The notes under the pieces are model-generated. The model did not search any database. It was given only the letters and a program-made list of their open reading frames with translations, and was not told the origin of the DNA. Both the position numbers and the translations under genes were made by a program. This document shows positions 1-7,364 of a stretch of 64,000 nucleotides of DNA, in pieces; the stretch's first letter is position 1; each line of letters starts with the position of its first letter. The stretch covers positions 19,462-83,461 of the forward strand of contig VXNP01000005.1 in assembly GCA_009840525.1 (NCBI GenBank). The letters run 5' to 3'. Source of the DNA: Gammaproteobacteria bacterium (lineage in GTDB: Bacteria; Gemmatimonadota; Gemmatimonadetes; Longimicrobiales; Gaopeijiaceae).

Positions 1-1185
1 GATCCCGCGCTCGCCCGCGATCTCGGCGACGCTCTTGCCGATGAGCGCGCGGTCCGGGTAGTCGAAGACCACGATGTTCTCGGCACCGCCCCGGAACTCC
101 GTCTCGTAGGCGATGTCCTGCCTGAGCATCCGGGCGCGCTCGGGATCGGCCAGGGTCGCGCGCAGGGCTTCCGCGTAGTCGGGTGCTGCGCCCGGACCAC
201 CGCCCGGCGGCTCATCGTCCGCGCCCACGGCCCATTCCGGAATCAGGCTCACGTTGCCGTCGCTTCCGCTGGTCGAGTACGGGTACTGGTCCGCGAAGAT
301 GGCGACGCCCCGGTCCCGGGCCCGGCGGATGGCCGCGATGATGGCGCCGCTCGAACCCCAGTAGTTGGCCCCCCTGGCCTTGATATGGGTCGCCACCACC
401 GTGGCCCCGGTGCGCTCGCCGATCTCGATCGTCTCCTGGATGGAGTTGAGCATGGTGGGAGGCCCGGGCTCGTCCTGACTCGGCCTCCACCACATGGGCG
501 AGGTGCCGCTGCTGCGTTCATGCTCGATGAAGACGCCGTCGTACGGCACGATCTCCTCCACTACGGCGACGACCTCGTCGGTATTGCTCCAGCGGCCGGG
601 CACGTACTCGAGCCCCGCGGACAGCCCGAACGCTCCCGCTTCCATCCCCGCGCGCGCGAGGTCCCGCATGCGCTGCACTTCCTCGGGCGTCGCGAGGCGC
701 TGGAAGTCGTTGCCCATCGCCTCCGCGCGAATCGAATTGTGGCCCACCATGAGGATCGCGTTGGGACCGATGCGCAGGTCCTGCAGCAGCGACCTCTGCG
801 CACCGATGTCCACGGGGCTGCGGCCGTCCTGGTTGACGACGACGGTGGTCACGCCCTGGGTGACCAGGTTGGCGGCGGCGCGGCGGCGCTCGTCCGGCGC
901 CGCAAGACCTGGGGCGCCGTGCGAATGAAGATCGATGAACCCGGGCGCCACCACTTTGCCCCGGGCATCGATGACCCGCTCGGCGGGGGCGTCGGCCAGG
1001 TCGCCCACGGCGGCGATCATCCCGTCCCGGATACCGACATCCGCGTAGATCCACGGGTTGCCGGTGCCGTCCAGGACCCGGGCACCCGTAATGAGCACGT
1101 CGAACGAAGCGGGTTCCTGCGCATGTCCGCGCGCGGCGAGCGCGAAGAGCGAGAGCACGAAGAGGCCAGTCAGCAAGCGACGCAT
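1..1185 (-). CDS. N-acyl-D-amino-acid deacylase-type amidohydrolase (3' end beyond window)
   Basis: The reading frame is open for 395 codons from the ATG at 1185 to the window edge, so the C-terminus is missing. The ATG sits behind a strong ribosome site (GGAGG, 5 nt spacing). Residues 1-23 are a signal peptide ending in GHAQ, so the enzyme is probably periplasmic. The composite-domain start (LITGARVLDGTGNPW) is followed by the metal site VVAPGFIDLHSHG, then HIKARG and DQYPYSTSGSDG, all typical of the D-aminoacylase branch of the amidohydrolase superfamily. That family hydrolyses N-acyl-D-amino acids; the exact substrate here is not visible. It is the last gene of a likely operon, 17 bp after the HupE-like gene. 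Confidence 0.88.
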   Translation of the reverse strand, partial: MRRLLTGLFVLSLFALAARGHAQEPASFDVLITGARVLDGTGNPWIYADVGIRDGMIAAVGDLADAPAERVIDARGKVVAPGFIDLHSHGAPGLAAPDERRRAAANLVTQGVTTVVVNQDGRSPVDIGAQRSLLQDLRIGPNAILMVGHNSIRAEAMGNDFQRLATPEEVQRMRDLARAGMEAGAFGLSAGLEYVPGRWSNTDEVVAVVEEIVPYDGVFIEHERSSGTSPMWWRPSQDEPGPPTMLNSIQETIEIGERTGATVVATHIKARGANYWGSSGAIIAAIRRARDRGVAIFADQYPYSTSGSDGNVSLIPEWAVGADDEPPGGGPGAAPDYAEALRATLADPERARMLRQDIAYETEFRGGAENIVVFDYPDRALIGKSVAEIAGERGI

Positions 1186-1202
1186 GGTTTCCTCCGATAT
1201 CG

Positions 1203-2285
1203 TTACGCGCCCCATAGCGCTGGAAGGCGATCCAGGAACCAGAACGTGGCGAAGGCGCCAAGGGCATACCCGAGGGCAGGCTCGACTCGCTGTACGGCGA
1301 AGCGTTTTGCCCGCCCGGCGATCTTCGCCAGCGCGATCAGCGCCACGACGAACGCGAGCTGCCCCGCCTCGACGCCCAGGTTGAAGAACAGGAGCGCCAG
1401 CGGAACGTCGCTGGACCGGAGCCCGATCTCGCCGAGAGCGCCGGCGAACCCCAGCCCGTGCAGCAGCCCGAAAACGAAGGCAACCAGCCACGGATACCGG
1501 TGCACGAGGCTCTTCTGGCCCTGGCGCCCGACCACGATCTCGCGGGCCAGCAGCACGATGGAGAGGGCGATCGCCGCTTCGACCGGTGCGCGATCCACGG
1601 GCACGTAGCCGAGCACCGCCAGCCCCAGCGTGATGCTGTGCGCCAGGGTGAAGGAGGTGATGGTCTTGACCAGCGACCAGAATCCCCCAACGAGCAGGAG
1701 CAGTCCCAGCACGAAGAGCAGGTGATCGATCCCGAAGAGGATGTGCTCCCCCCCGAGAATGAAGTACGTGCCCGCGAGCCGCCCGGTCGTGCCGCCCCCG
1801 GCGCGCAGATCCGCCAGCCGGATGGGGACCGAGCGGCCATCGCCGCGGAAGTATGCCGACGCCTGGGAGCCGTCGCTCCAGCGCACGAGCGCGACCACGC
1901 CGGCCAGTGACCAGGGCAGCTCCAGGGCATCGTCGAAGGTCAGTTCCGAGGCGCACTCGAACGCGAAGCCCGCGCTCACGAGCACGCCCGCGGCCTCCGG
2001 GCCAATCGGCGTGCAGCGCTCCGGCAGCACCCCGCGCAGGTCAAGGATGGGCGACACCTGGGTATCGACGATGGAGAACAGGTACCGCGCGTCGCCGATC
2101 TGGTCCAGGTAGACGCGGGCGACCGAGGTGACGTCCACGTCGTGGGTGGGGAGGGGGGCGGGGGAAGTGGCCGCAGCAGAGCGTGGCGCGGTCGTCCGCG
2201 TGAAGTCCGCCTCATAGCCCGGCGCTGGTGTCGAGGACGCGACGATGAGCGCAAGGACCGCCGCGAGGCCAACGGCTTTCGTCAT
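1203..2285 (-). CDS. HupE/UreJ-like membrane protein
   Basis: The 360-residue protein has a signal peptide (about 1-23), an extracytoplasmic domain to about residue 165, then six or so membrane segments. The membrane half carries the HupE/UreJ_2 signatures GGEHILFGIDHLLFVLG, TLAHSITLGLAVLG and FVFGLLHGLGFAGAL, with repeated histidines facing the membrane core. Members of this family next to hydrogenase or urease genes are proposed to move nickel or cobalt. No such enzyme lies nearby, so the substrate is unknown. The start codon overlaps the stop of the upstream PPIase gene (ATGA), which indicates translational coupling; the pair PPIase plus HupE recurs in other genomes as I recall the family. 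Confidence 0.85.
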   Translation of the reverse strand: MTKAVGLAAVLALIVASSTPAPGYEADFTRTTAPRSAAATSPAPLPTHDVDVTSVARVYLDQIGDARYLFSIVDTQVSPILDLRGVLPERCTPIGPEAAGVLVSAGFAFECASELTFDDALELPWSLAGVVALVRWSDGSQASAYFRGDGRSVPIRLADLRAGGGTTGRLAGTYFILGGEHILFGIDHLLFVLGLLLLVGGFWSLVKTITSFTLAHSITLGLAVLGYVPVDRAPVEAAIALSIVLLAREIVVGRQGQKSLVHRYPWLVAFVFGLLHGLGFAGALGEIGLRSSDVPLALLFFNLGVEAGQLAFVVALIALAKIAGRAKRFAVQRVEPALGYALGAFATFWFLDRLPALWGA

Positions 2286-3112
2286 CGTCCCTCCGGCTCG
2301 TCGATGACGATGTTGTAGCGCTCGCGCAGCCCCCCGACCGCCTGGTCGAGCCGCGCGGCTTCCTGATCGGCGACCCAGTCGAGACGTACTCTCTCGCGCA
2401 CGCTTTCGAGGGGCGGAAGCTCTGGAGTGGCGCGCTCGACGATCCGGAACCAGTGCTGGCCGCGAACCGTCTCGTGAGGCCCGATCCAGCCTTCGGTGTT
2501 CGCACTGAGGATGAGTTCGGCCGTCACGGGCCCGAACAGCCTCCTCAGGTCGCCGTCGGTCACTTGGCGCAACACGGACGCTCGCACGTCGGTATTGTCG
2601 GCGAGCTCCTGGGCGGAAACGCCGGCCTGCAGCTGCTCCACCAGGTCTCCAGCCGCCGTCGATCCCGCGGCGATGACGACTTCCTCGATGCTGAGCGTCG
2701 GCTCGGGCGTGTAGCTCGTCCGGTTCGCGTCGTAGAAGTCCCTGAGCTCGTCTTCCGTGGGCTGGATGACATCCCCGCTCAGGACGTGAAGCATCTTCTG
2801 CACCAGGATGTCGTCGATCCGGCGATCGGCTTCGAGCCCCATGTCGAGGGCTTCGCGCACGAGGACCTGCTCGTCGATGTACGCCTCCTCGACGAGCTGC
2901 CGCTCCTCCGGGCTAAGCGGAGCGCCACGCAGCGCTTCCAGTTCCGCGATCCGGACCTCGATCTGCACGCGATCGATCGTGATGACGTTGCCGCGCCACG
3001 ACTCGAGCGCCGCGTTCGCGCCGAACAGCACTGCCGCCAGCAGCACGAAGTGGGATGTCGGCTCGCGCAGGATGCGGCGGAAGAGGGGCGTTGCGGATAT
3101 CGGTTCAGCCAT
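2282..3112 (-). CDS. Membrane-anchored peptidyl-prolyl isomerase (parvulin/SurA-like)
   Basis: The 276-residue protein has one N-terminal membrane anchor (about residues 20-36, HFVLLAAVLFGANAAL). A SurA-like helical region follows (ALRGAPLSPEERQLVEEAYIDEQ), then a parvulin-like domain (TLSIEEVVIAA to QHWFRIVERATPELPPL). It should act as a periplasmic folding helper facing away from the cytoplasm. The start at 3112 is chosen because GAGG lies 9 nt upstream; an in-frame ATG at 3118 sits too close to it. The stop overlaps the HupE-like start by 4 bp, so this protein may assist folding or membrane insertion of HupE. The parvulin active-site residues cannot be confirmed by eye. Confidence 0.75.
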   Translation of the reverse strand: MAEPISATPLFRRILREPTSHFVLLAAVLFGANAALESWRGNVITIDRVQIEVRIAELEALRGAPLSPEERQLVEEAYIDEQVLVREALDMGLEADRRIDDILVQKMLHVLSGDVIQPTEDELRDFYDANRTSYTPEPTLSIEEVVIAAGSTAAGDLVEQLQAGVSAQELADNTDVRASVLRQVTDGDLRRLFGPVTAELILSANTEGWIGPHETVRGQHWFRIVERATPELPPLESVRERVRLDWVADQEAARLDQAVGGLRERYNIVIDEPEGR

Positions 3113-3321
3113 GCGCATCCACCTCGCCGGCCGCGTGCATCGAGGCCGGCAGCATGCCAACGGGGATGCGGACAAGTTACGGCGGTGGGGATGGGGTGGA
3201 CAAACCGAAGTGGCCGCGGAGGCTGCTGGTGGCGAGCCCAAGCCTCAGATGATCCACGCGCGGGGTTGCATGTCTGCCCCGTTGGGCTACGATGCGTCAG
3301 CCGACAAGGAAGGGAGAGGCG

Positions 3322-3492
3322 ATGAGCACGTTCGGAGAAGACTTGATCCAGTCCCTCAACGAAGCCCTCGCCCATGCGAAGGGCGAAGGCCCCGCCATTG
3401 TTCACGCTCCGGTAGCCCCACGCGAGGCACGGAAGCAGGACCGAGCCGCGGGGAACCGTCAAGAGTCTCGGTCGCAGCGGGATGAGGCCTAG
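3322..3492 (+). pseudogene. Truncated HigA/XRE-type antitoxin remnant
   Basis: The ATG at 3322 has a good ribosome site (AAGGGAGAGGCG). It opens 56 codons starting STFGEDLIQSLNEALAHAKG, the characteristic N-terminus of helix-turn-helix antitoxins of RelE/HigB-like toxin pairs, which continue APREVRK... into a DNA-binding domain. Here homology stops at about residue 37 (APREARKQ). The rest (DRAAGNRQESRSQRDEA) is not a helix-turn-helix, and none of the three forward frames restores one before the HNH gene. No toxin gene lies upstream. I read it as a decayed antitoxin marking the left edge of a transferred island. A short functional peptide is possible but unsupported. Confidence 0.6.
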
Positions 3493-3564
3493 ACGCATAG
3501 ATTTCCGCGATTACGGTCATCCCAGCCGCTGGAGACTTCCGCCAGGCGGACCGAGGACTCAGCC

Positions 3565-4506
3565 TTGAACGCATACGCTGCCGTCACAGACAAGAACTGG
3601 TTCGACCATCTCAAGCGCCTTTCCCGACGCGAACAGGTGGACGAAGTCAACTTCTGGACACCGAAGCCTTGGCGTGGTCGTTTCCGCGTGCTTACTCAAA
3701 GCCAGCCGTTGTTGTTCAAACTGAAGAGCCCGCACAACGTGATCGCTGGCGGCGGGTTCTTCGAGCACTACACGGAACTCCCGATCGGCTTGGCTTGGCA
3801 GGCATTCGGGGAGAAGAACGGTGCTCCGGGCCTTGACGCGGTTCGGAAGCGCACCGCTCATCTCCGCAGAGATCGTCCACGGTCCTCGAACTACATGATC
3901 GGCTGTATCCTGCTGGCCGGGCCCTTCTTCTGGGATGAGAGGGACTGGTTCCGCCAGCCCACCGATTGGGCTTCAAGCATTCAGCGAGGGAAGGGATACG
4001 ACTTGCGGACCGGGATCGGGCGCGAGCTATGGAGGCAGGTGACCGATCGCCTCCACGGCAGCATCGTGGCAGAACCGAAGCCCGAGCGCTGGCAGGATCT
4101 TCCGGGAGGCTATTCCGATCCCACGCCCGTGAGACACCGAGTCGGCCAGGGGATCTTCCGAAGTGTTGTTACCGACGTATACGAGCGCCAATGCGCGGTA
4201 ACGCGGGAGAAGGCGCTTCCGGCTCTCGACGCGGCGCACATCCAGCCGTTCAGCGAGGTCCCGGAGAACTACGTCCAGAACGGGATGCTGCTGCGGTCCG
4301 ATGTACACCGGCTCTTCGACGCGGGTTACGTAACCGTCACGATGGACCACCGCTTCGAAGTCAGCAAGCACATCCACACGGACTTCGATGACGGCGAGAA
4401 CTACTACAAGCTGCACGGAAAGGGGCTGTGGGTGCCTACCCGTGCCGAGCACCGGCCAAGGCGCGAGCACCTGGAGTGGCACAACGAGAATCGGTTCCGG
4501 GGGTGA
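3565..4506 (+). CDS. HNH endonuclease (putative restriction-type)
   Basis: The 313-residue protein has a C-terminal HNH nuclease module. C210 precedes AAHIQPF (H225), followed by QNGMLLRSDVHRLFDAGYVTV (N239, H248, D252), the arrangement seen in predicted restriction endonucleases of the COG3440 kind. The first 190 residues are an unassigned domain, possibly for DNA or modified-base recognition (RVLTQSQPLLFKLKSPHN). Translation probably starts at a TTG, since GAGG lies 8 nt before it and no better start is near. GC content is about 55%, clearly below the ~68-72% of the flanks. It heads a same-strand set of four genes, which suggests phage defence or DNA processing. No methyltransferase of a classical restriction system is adjacent, although TcmP downstream has a methyltransferase-like fold. 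Confidence 0.8.
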   Translation: MNAYAAVTDKNWFDHLKRLSRREQVDEVNFWTPKPWRGRFRVLTQSQPLLFKLKSPHNVIAGGGFFEHYTELPIGLAWQAFGEKNGAPGLDAVRKRTAHLRRDRPRSSNYMIGCILLAGPFFWDERDWFRQPTDWASSIQRGKGYDLRTGIGRELWRQVTDRLHGSIVAEPKPERWQDLPGGYSDPTPVRHRVGQGIFRSVVTDVYERQCAVTREKALPALDAAHIQPFSEVPENYVQNGMLLRSDVHRLFDAGYVTVTMDHRFEVSKHIHTDFDDGENYYKLHGKGLWVPTRAEHRPRREHLEWHNENRFRG

Positions 4507-4542
4507 GCTGAGGAACTCGCAAACGACATCCATGGCATTGAC

Positions 4543-5196
4543 ATGAACCCGAACGACAACATTCGCGAGCAGATCCTGCAGTATTTCTATGATCGCAACG
4601 CTGCCGCAACGAGCAGGACCGGAAAGAAGGGCTCCGCGGCCAAGATCAGCGACGTCAAGCGGGAGTTGAAACAACGCCACGCGCTGAAACAGCCGCAGGT
4701 CATGTCCAACCTCACGTACCTCATTGACAACGGCTGGGTCAAGACCTTCGATATCACGAAGACGGTCAACGTTGGCCGTGGAACGGTTCCATCGACGACA
4801 ACGTTCTACGAGATCACCGCAAGGGGAATCGACCGGATCGAAGGGGGTTCACAGTTTGAGCCTCGCCCGCGCTATGCCGGTATAAGCATCACGGCAACGG
4901 GGCGCAACATCATCACTCTCGGAGACGGAAACGTCTTGAACACCGAATACACCGACCTTCATCGAGCGCTGGATGACCTGAAAGCGGCCATCACGTCCAA
5001 CAGCACCCTCGACGAATTCCAGAAACTCGGTTGCGCCGTCGATGTTGAGAGCATTAAGGACCAGTTGGCCAAACCCGAGCCAAGTCGCGCGGTCATCAAG
5101 CAACTGTGGAGCGCCCTTGAAAACCTGGCAACGGTCGAAGGACTTGCCGCCGCCGTAGGACGAGCTTCTGAGCTCCTTGCGCCGCTCTTGGTATGA
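4543..5196 (+). CDS. Winged-helix protein with Gly-Asn-rich effector-associated-like motif
   Basis: The 217-residue protein is not assigned to a named family. Residues 1-105 look like a winged helix: DVKRELKQRHALKQPQVMSN as a recognition-helix region, then LIDNGWVKTF and a wing ending TTFYEITARGIDRIEGG. Residues about 117-132 read ITATGRNIITLGDGNV, a Gly/Asn motif I associate with proteins of NTPase or immune-type effector modules. The C-terminal ~75 residues are helical. It lies 36 bp after the HNH gene on the same strand, with the same lowered GC. A DNA-binding regulator or sensor for the island is the most reasonable inference. There is no recognisable ribosome site, so expression may depend on the upstream gene. 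Confidence 0.65.
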   Translation: MNPNDNIREQILQYFYDRNAAATSRTGKKGSAAKISDVKRELKQRHALKQPQVMSNLTYLIDNGWVKTFDITKTVNVGRGTVPSTTTFYEITARGIDRIEGGSQFEPRPRYAGISITATGRNIITLGDGNVLNTEYTDLHRALDDLKAAITSNSTLDEFQKLGCAVDVESIKDQLAKPEPSRAVIKQLWSALENLATVEGLAAAVGRASELLAPLLV

Positions 5197-5397
5197 GAGT
5201 GGCATCACCTGCAGAACCGTACAAGGACGGTAAGCGCGAGATGGCTCGGGTTCCGGCTCGTGCCCAGTGGCACAAACGTGGCGCCAGATTGAGGGCTGCT
5301 CGAAGGGACGGGTGCGGGAGGGTTGTGTTCGGGGTTTGTTCGGTATAGATTCGGTTGTTCTTCTTCGCAACGGAAGCGGACCGGAGGGTTGCACCAC

Positions 5398-6189
5398 ATG
5401 GGGGAACGAAGCCAGATCGAGTGGACGGATGCCACTTGGAATCCCACAACGGGATGCACCAAGATCAGCACAGGATGTGACCACTGCTATGCGGAACGCC
5501 TAGCCCAAGGGCGGCTCCGAGCCAGGTATCTAGCTCGGTTGCCCGTCGTAACTACTAAAGCCCACAACAGTGACCCGTTTGCGGTCCGAATCTGGCCAGA
5601 CAGGCTTTGGCAGCCAGCACGTTGGCGCCAGCCACGGATGGTGTTCGTCAACTCCATGTCAGACCTGTTTCACAAGGACATCCCACAACCATTCGTTCGG
5701 CGCATTTTCGAAGTCATGCTTGAGGCTGATCATCACATCTATCAGGTGCTCACAAAGCGACCGGCTCGAGCGGCTCGTTTCTGGGAATCCAACCGGCATC
5801 GCCTTCGGCGCAACACGATCCCCTCTCATATCTGGATTGGGACCTCCGTCGAGAATCAGGATGTTGAGTATCGCGTCCGCCACCTCGTAGCGCTGCCAGC
5901 GGAGACGCGCTTCCTGTCTTGTGAGCCACTACTAGGTGCGCTAGAACTTGATCTCCGGGGAATTCACTGGGTGATCGCGGGAGGTGAGAGTGGACCTGAA
6001 TTCAGACCGATGAAGGCCGAGTGGGCTGAGTCGATTCGGGATCAGTGCCAACGCGAAGATGTCCCCTTCTTCTTCAAGCAGTGGGGTGGAAGGACCCCGA
6101 AGGCAGGTGGGAGAGAACTCCACGGTCGTACCTGGAACGAGTATCCGATGCGTATCGGTGAGCTCGGAAGGAGCCGGGCTGTTGGATAA
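5398..6189 (+). CDS. DUF5131 / phage Gp37-Gp68-like three-Cys-motif protein
   Basis: The 263-residue protein starts at the ATG at 5398, behind CCGGAGGG. It begins IEWTDATWNPTTGC, followed by the three-cysteine motif C20, C27, C30 (CTKISTGCDHCYAE), which resembles a metal or Fe-S site. Later blocks are MVFVNSMSDLFH, YQVLTKRP, IWIGTSVENQ, LSCEPLLGAL and WVIAGGESGPEFRPM, all standard for DUF5131. The family occurs on phages and in variable islands; its biochemical activity is not established to my knowledge, and radical-SAM-like chemistry has been suggested by the motif. The downstream TcmP partner overlaps it by 8 bp, the known pairing for this family. Confidence 0.88.
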   Translation: MGERSQIEWTDATWNPTTGCTKISTGCDHCYAERLAQGRLRARYLARLPVVTTKAHNSDPFAVRIWPDRLWQPARWRQPRMVFVNSMSDLFHKDIPQPFVRRIFEVMLEADHHIYQVLTKRPARAARFWESNRHRLRRNTIPSHIWIGTSVENQDVEYRVRHLVALPAETRFLSCEPLLGALELDLRGIHWVIAGGESGPEFRPMKAEWAESIRDQCQREDVPFFFKQWGGRTPKAGGRELHGRTWNEYPMRIGELGRSRAVG

Positions 6190-7342
6190 GAGGAAAGATG
6201 CCGACGAGAGGTATTGGCCGGACTACGATGGCTTGCAGGCTGTCAAGCACCGCATTCTTGCAAGCTATCTCGATGCTTGGTTTCCAATCCTTTCGTCCTA
6301 TCGGGGCCAACTCCTCTACTTGGACTGCCATGCAGGGAGAGGAAGGCATGGCACAGGCGACCGCGGATCTCCGATACTCGTTCTCGAGCAGCTACGTGAC
6401 CATAGGCTTCACGCCCAGATTCTGGAGCGAGTCCAAGTAGCTTGTCACTTTTTCGAGATAAGTCAGTCAAACGCTGATCGACTGCGCCAGGAGATTGCTG
6501 AACTCGATGGCCTGCACCCAAGAATACAGGTGCACGTCCATCCGACCGACTACGAAGTTGCTGTATCGGGGGCTCTCGACAAGCTAGAAAGGAGCGGCAT
6601 GCACTTGCCGCCATCTTTCGCATTCATTGATCCCTACGGCTTCAAGCTCTCGATGCAATTCATGAACCGAGTACTGAGAGCTGGGAAAACCGAAGCCCTA
6701 GTCAACTTCATGTACAGATATGTGGACATGGCCCTGCACCGTCCGGACAAGGCGGATATTCTCGACAGGCTATTCGGCACGAGCGCGTGGCGTCACCTGC
6801 CCTCGATTACCGACTCCCAGAAGCGCTTCGACGCTACTGTCAAGCTGTTTTCGGATCAATTAGATGCTGAGCATGTCTCCTGGGTTGTCATGCGAGGTGC
6901 TTCCGGCACGCCCAAGTACGTGTTGTTCCATGCCACCAACAGCCTCAGGGGACGCCAAGTTATGAAGCAGACGATGTGGCGAGTATTACCGGACGGCAGT
7001 TTCACGGCGTACGAACGCGACCGGCCCGACCAAGGCGTCCTCATCTCGGCAACGGAAACGCCCGACCGTCAGGTAGCACTTCTCCTTGAAGAGCGGTTTG
7101 GCGGAAAAACTGTACGATTGGTCGAGGATATCTATCCGATTGTTGACGCCTCGCCGCTTCGGCGGGTCCATATCCACCCGATTCTTCGTGAAGCTATTCG
7201 CCAGGGCACCGTGCGGAACCTAGATCAACCCGGAAAGTTCACCATTTCCCGGAATCCACGTTTGGAGATTCCCCGCACGCTTGCCGACTCTCTCGACGAA
7301 CCAACGCAGCTTGGGCAGGCTAGCCTGTTTCCGAACCTCTAG
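6182..7342 (+). CDS. tcmP: Three-Cys-motif partner protein TcmP
   Basis: The 386-residue protein is translated from a TTG at 6182, chosen because AAGGAG lies 9 nt upstream and the next in-frame starts lack a site. It overlaps the DUF5131 stop by 8 bp, so the two are probably made together. Residues 45-59 (LYLDCHAGRGRHGTG) resemble the nucleotide-binding loop of Rossmann methyltransferases. FFEIS (90-94) could supply the acidic second motif, and FIDPYGFKLS (148-157) the catalytic-loop motif. TcmP is known as the partner of three-Cys-motif proteins; its function is unproven. The methyltransferase-like reading is my inference from the motifs. GC is about 50%, unlike the neighbours on the right. 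Confidence 0.87.
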   Translation: MDKRKDADERYWPDYDGLQAVKHRILASYLDAWFPILSSYRGQLLYLDCHAGRGRHGTGDRGSPILVLEQLRDHRLHAQILERVQVACHFFEISQSNADRLRQEIAELDGLHPRIQVHVHPTDYEVAVSGALDKLERSGMHLPPSFAFIDPYGFKLSMQFMNRVLRAGKTEALVNFMYRYVDMALHRPDKADILDRLFGTSAWRHLPSITDSQKRFDATVKLFSDQLDAEHVSWVVMRGASGTPKYVLFHATNSLRGRQVMKQTMWRVLPDGSFTAYERDRPDQGVLISATETPDRQVALLLEERFGGKTVRLVEDIYPIVDASPLRRVHIHPILREAIRQGTVRNLDQPGKFTISRNPRLEIPRTLADSLDEPTQLGQASLFPNL

Positions 7343-7364
7343 GGCTACCCTGGGCACCTCTCGC

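Noticed and set aside
385..1608. A 407-codon open frame on the plus strand
   Set aside because: It is antisense to the amidohydrolase and HupE genes, which have clear motifs, signal peptides and ribosome sites.
5320..5352. Promoter-like TTGTGT and TATAGAT before the DUF5131 gene
   Set aside because: The spacer is about 15 bp and the -35 match is weak, so it is not reported as a feature.
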